From positions 175,481-239,480 of the forward strand of contig NZ_KE386902.1 of assembly GCF_000429425.1 (NCBI RefSeq): a stretch of 64,000 nt of DNA, given 5' to 3'. Positions 63,974 to 64,000 of this stretch are shown here, in pieces. Both the position numbers and the translations under genes were made by a program. Origin of the DNA: Algoriphagus mannitolivorans DSM 15301. Lineage in GTDB: Bacteria > Bacteroidota > Bacteroidia > Cytophagales > Cyclobacteriaceae. The notes under the pieces are model-generated. The model saw only the letters and a program-made list of their open reading frames with translations, did not search any database and was not told the origin of the DNA. Positions within the stretch are counted from its first letter, which is position 1, and the number at the start of each line of letters is the position of its first letter.

Positions 63974-64000
63974 ATGATTATGTTCTTCGTATTGAGTTTT
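63974..64000 (+). CDS. Possible start of a further gene (9 codons)
   Basis: ATG at 63974 opens a frame reading MIMFFVLSF to the window edge. The hydrophobic start could be a signal peptide or membrane helix. Too short for any assignment. Confidence 0.25.

Overview
The window looks like chromosomal DNA from an aerobic, heterotrophic member of the Bacteroidota, most likely Cytophagales and close to Cyclobacteriaceae (Algoriphagus-like). The reasons are a PorT-type type IX secretion gene after ubiE, DUF5606 and DUF4834 proteins typical of the phylum, MG2/TonB-plug proteins, many lipoproteins, promoters of the TAnnTTTG type, and the absence of strong Shine-Dalgarno sequences. The genus is inferred from general resemblance, not from a search.

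Layout. 1-9.3 kb: tail of atpG, a sulfatase lipoprotein, an SGNH esterase, a UbiA-like membrane protein, an acyl-CoA dehydrogenase, a methyltransferase, DUF983, a ceramidase-like hydrolase, purM and coaX. 9.4-15.2 kb: GNAT acetyltransferase, pseudouridine synthase, a histidine-phosphatase lipoprotein and a complete glpD-glpK-glpF glycerol operon. 15.2-19.5 kb (minus): a beta-barrel protein, a large MG2/TonB-plug protein and rlmN. 19.7-24.7 kb: ccmC-ccmD-ccmE-ccmF, marC and rnhA. 24.8-28.8 kb (minus): AAA/DUF4143 ATPase, sugar isomerase-like protein, DUF5606 and engB. 28.9-37.8 kb: ubiE-porT, then a tightly coupled operon (small membrane protein, SSS symporter, GH88-like hydrolase, Old Yellow Enzyme-like oxidoreductase, SDR), then a purine permease coupled to an exported MTA/SAH nucleosidase. 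37.9-51.1 kb: acyl-CoA dehydrogenase, TPR histidine kinase, M20 peptidase, an ABC system whose permease is fused to an M1 peptidase, a VOC lipoprotein and a DUF885 peptidase. 51.3-54.6 kb: a toxin-antitoxin pair with a broken toxin, an ECF sigma/anti-sigma/periplasmic-sensor operon and xerD.

55.1-60.7 kb is the accessory region. On the minus strand an integron-type tyrosine recombinase broken by two frameshifts is followed by an attI-like segment with 13-bp direct repeats. Next comes a one-gene cassette bounded by a 9-bp inverted pair (GTTATGTGC/GCACATAAC) and a roughly 130-bp attC-like palindrome, then a Tat-exported cupin-like protein and a methyltransferase. I read this as a decayed, inverted-orientation integron; this is the most unusual structure in the window. 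A dense patch of interspersed and heptanucleotide repeats follows, then carB and a DUF4834 protein.

A second theme is repeat-derived intergenic DNA. At least ten spacers show 7-bp periodicity built from quite different heptamers. There are also 58-bp CGCAGAT-type interspersed repeats, an identical 49-bp palindromic element in two copies, and a four-hairpin REP-like patch at 49.1 kb.
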